A DNA stretch of 6,511 bases from Prevotellaceae bacterium (GTDB lineage: Bacteria; Bacteroidota; Bacteroidia; Bacteroidales; UBA932), in the NCBI GenBank assembly GCA_031258755.1, contig JAIRMK010000012.1, positions 1 to 6,511 of the forward strand, read 5' to 3'. The position numbers and the translations under genes are program-made. Position 1 is the first letter of the stretch, and each line of letters starts with the position of its first letter. The notes under the pieces are model-generated. The model saw only the letters and a list, made by a program, of their open reading frames with translations. It was not told where the DNA came from and made no database searches. Of this stretch, positions 5,957 to 6,511 are shown piece after piece.

Positions 5957-6511
5957 TTATTTGCGCACTTGCCGGATAATGGCCAGCGCGTGTTTACACA
6001 ATTCCGTGATGGCGTTCCAGTCTTTTCGCTCAATGACCGCTTTGGGAAACAGGTTTGAGCCCATGCCCACGCACGTCACGCCGGCTTTGAACCACGCCGT
6101 TAAATTTTCCTCAGTGGGTTCTACGCCGCCGGTAACAATCAGTTTCGACCACGGCATTGGAGCAAGCAGGTTCTTCACGAACGACGGCCCCCCGACATTT
6201 CCGGCGGGAAATATCTTAATGAGGTCGCAGCCGGCTTCCTGCGCAAATCCCACTTCCGACGCCGTTCCGCAACCCGGCGTATAAGGAATGGCGCGGCGGT
6301 TGGCCACTTTGGCGACATCGGGGTTGAACACAGGCCCCACAATAAAATTAGCGCCCAGTTGGATATACAGGGAAGCCGCGCCCGCATCCACTACCGAGCC
6401 GACGCCCATGACCATACCCGGACAGTGCACAGCCGTCCACCGGTTGAGCTCGCCGAATACGTCGTGGGCAAAATCGCCGCGGTTGGTAAACTCAAACGCC
6501 CGCACGCCGCC
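5957..6511 (-). CDS. KDPG/KHG aldolase (5' end cut off by window)
   Basis: The encoded enzyme is the class I aldolase that splits 2-keto-3-deoxy-6-phosphogluconate into pyruvate and glyceraldehyde 3-phosphate; many family members also cleave 4-hydroxy-2-oxoglutarate. The 184 visible residues begin GGVRAFEFTNRGD, which corresponds to about residue 40 of E. coli Eda, so the start lies outside the window. The GTG at 6505 is not a credible start because the conserved GGV runs to the edge. The catalytic Glu of the GGVRxxE motif is visible residue 7, and the Schiff-base lysine is residue 99 in DLIKIFPAG. GVGSVVDAG (36-44), TPGCGTASE (78-86) and VTGGVEPTEENL (126-137) are further barrel and phosphate-binding blocks. 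The FEFTNRGDFAHDVFGEL variant is of a type I associate with Bacteroidetes. It precedes uxaB by 30 bp and completes the lower part of the galacturonate route. Confidence 0.94.
   Translation of the reverse strand, partial: GGVRAFEFTNRGDFAHDVFGELNRWTAVHCPGMVMGVGSVVDAGAASLYIQLGANFIVGPVFNPDVAKVANRRAIPYTPGCGTASEVGFAQEAGCDLIKIFPAGNVGGPSFVKNLLAPMPWSKLIVTGGVEPTEENLTAWFKAGVTCVGMGSNLFPKAVIERKDWNAITELCKHALAIIRQVRK

Overview
The window looks like chromosomal DNA of a Bacteroidota bacterium, probably Bacteroidales. The evidence is a near-consensus Bacteroidetes promoter (TTTG, 20-bp spacer, TATATTTG) upstream of a lipoprotein gene, weak Shine-Dalgarno sequences, an AT-rich intergenic region between GC-richer genes, and protein variants that resemble Bacteroidales homologues from memory. 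All intact genes lie on the minus strand, so they are read from high to low coordinates. Both window ends cut through genes.

In transcription order there is first the 3' part of a KDPG/KHG aldolase gene (6511-5957). It is followed 30 bp later by uxaB, tagaturonate reductase (5926-4487), and the two look like an operon. A 223-bp gap then holds a weak termination-like structure, a strong Bacteroidetes promoter and a structured 5' leader for a lone secreted lipoprotein of unknown function (4263-3307). The next stretch (about 3306-2560) has no intact gene. It holds the plus-strand remains of an Rpn-family (PD-(D/E)XK) nuclease/transposase gene, split by a 311-bp element with 16-bp perfect inverted ends and a 6-bp apparent target duplication. 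The minus strand continues with a LacI-family regulator (2475-1366) preceded by two identical near-palindromic operator-like sites, and 37 bp later uxaA, altronate dehydratase (1328 to the window edge, last ~55 residues missing).

The enzymes belong to the isomerase pathway of D-galacturonate (pectin) breakdown. UxaB reduces tagaturonate to altronate, UxaA dehydrates altronate to 2-keto-3-deoxygluconate, and after phosphorylation by a kinase the aldolase gives pyruvate and glyceraldehyde 3-phosphate. The uronate isomerase (uxaC) and KDG kinase are not in the window. The LacI protein is the obvious candidate regulator, with the twin sites upstream of its own gene and therefore upstream of the lacI-uxaA unit.

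I do not see a wholly new system. The least ordinary parts are the MITE-like element inside the Rpn remnant, the tandem operator, and the isolated lipoprotein with its switchable-looking leader.
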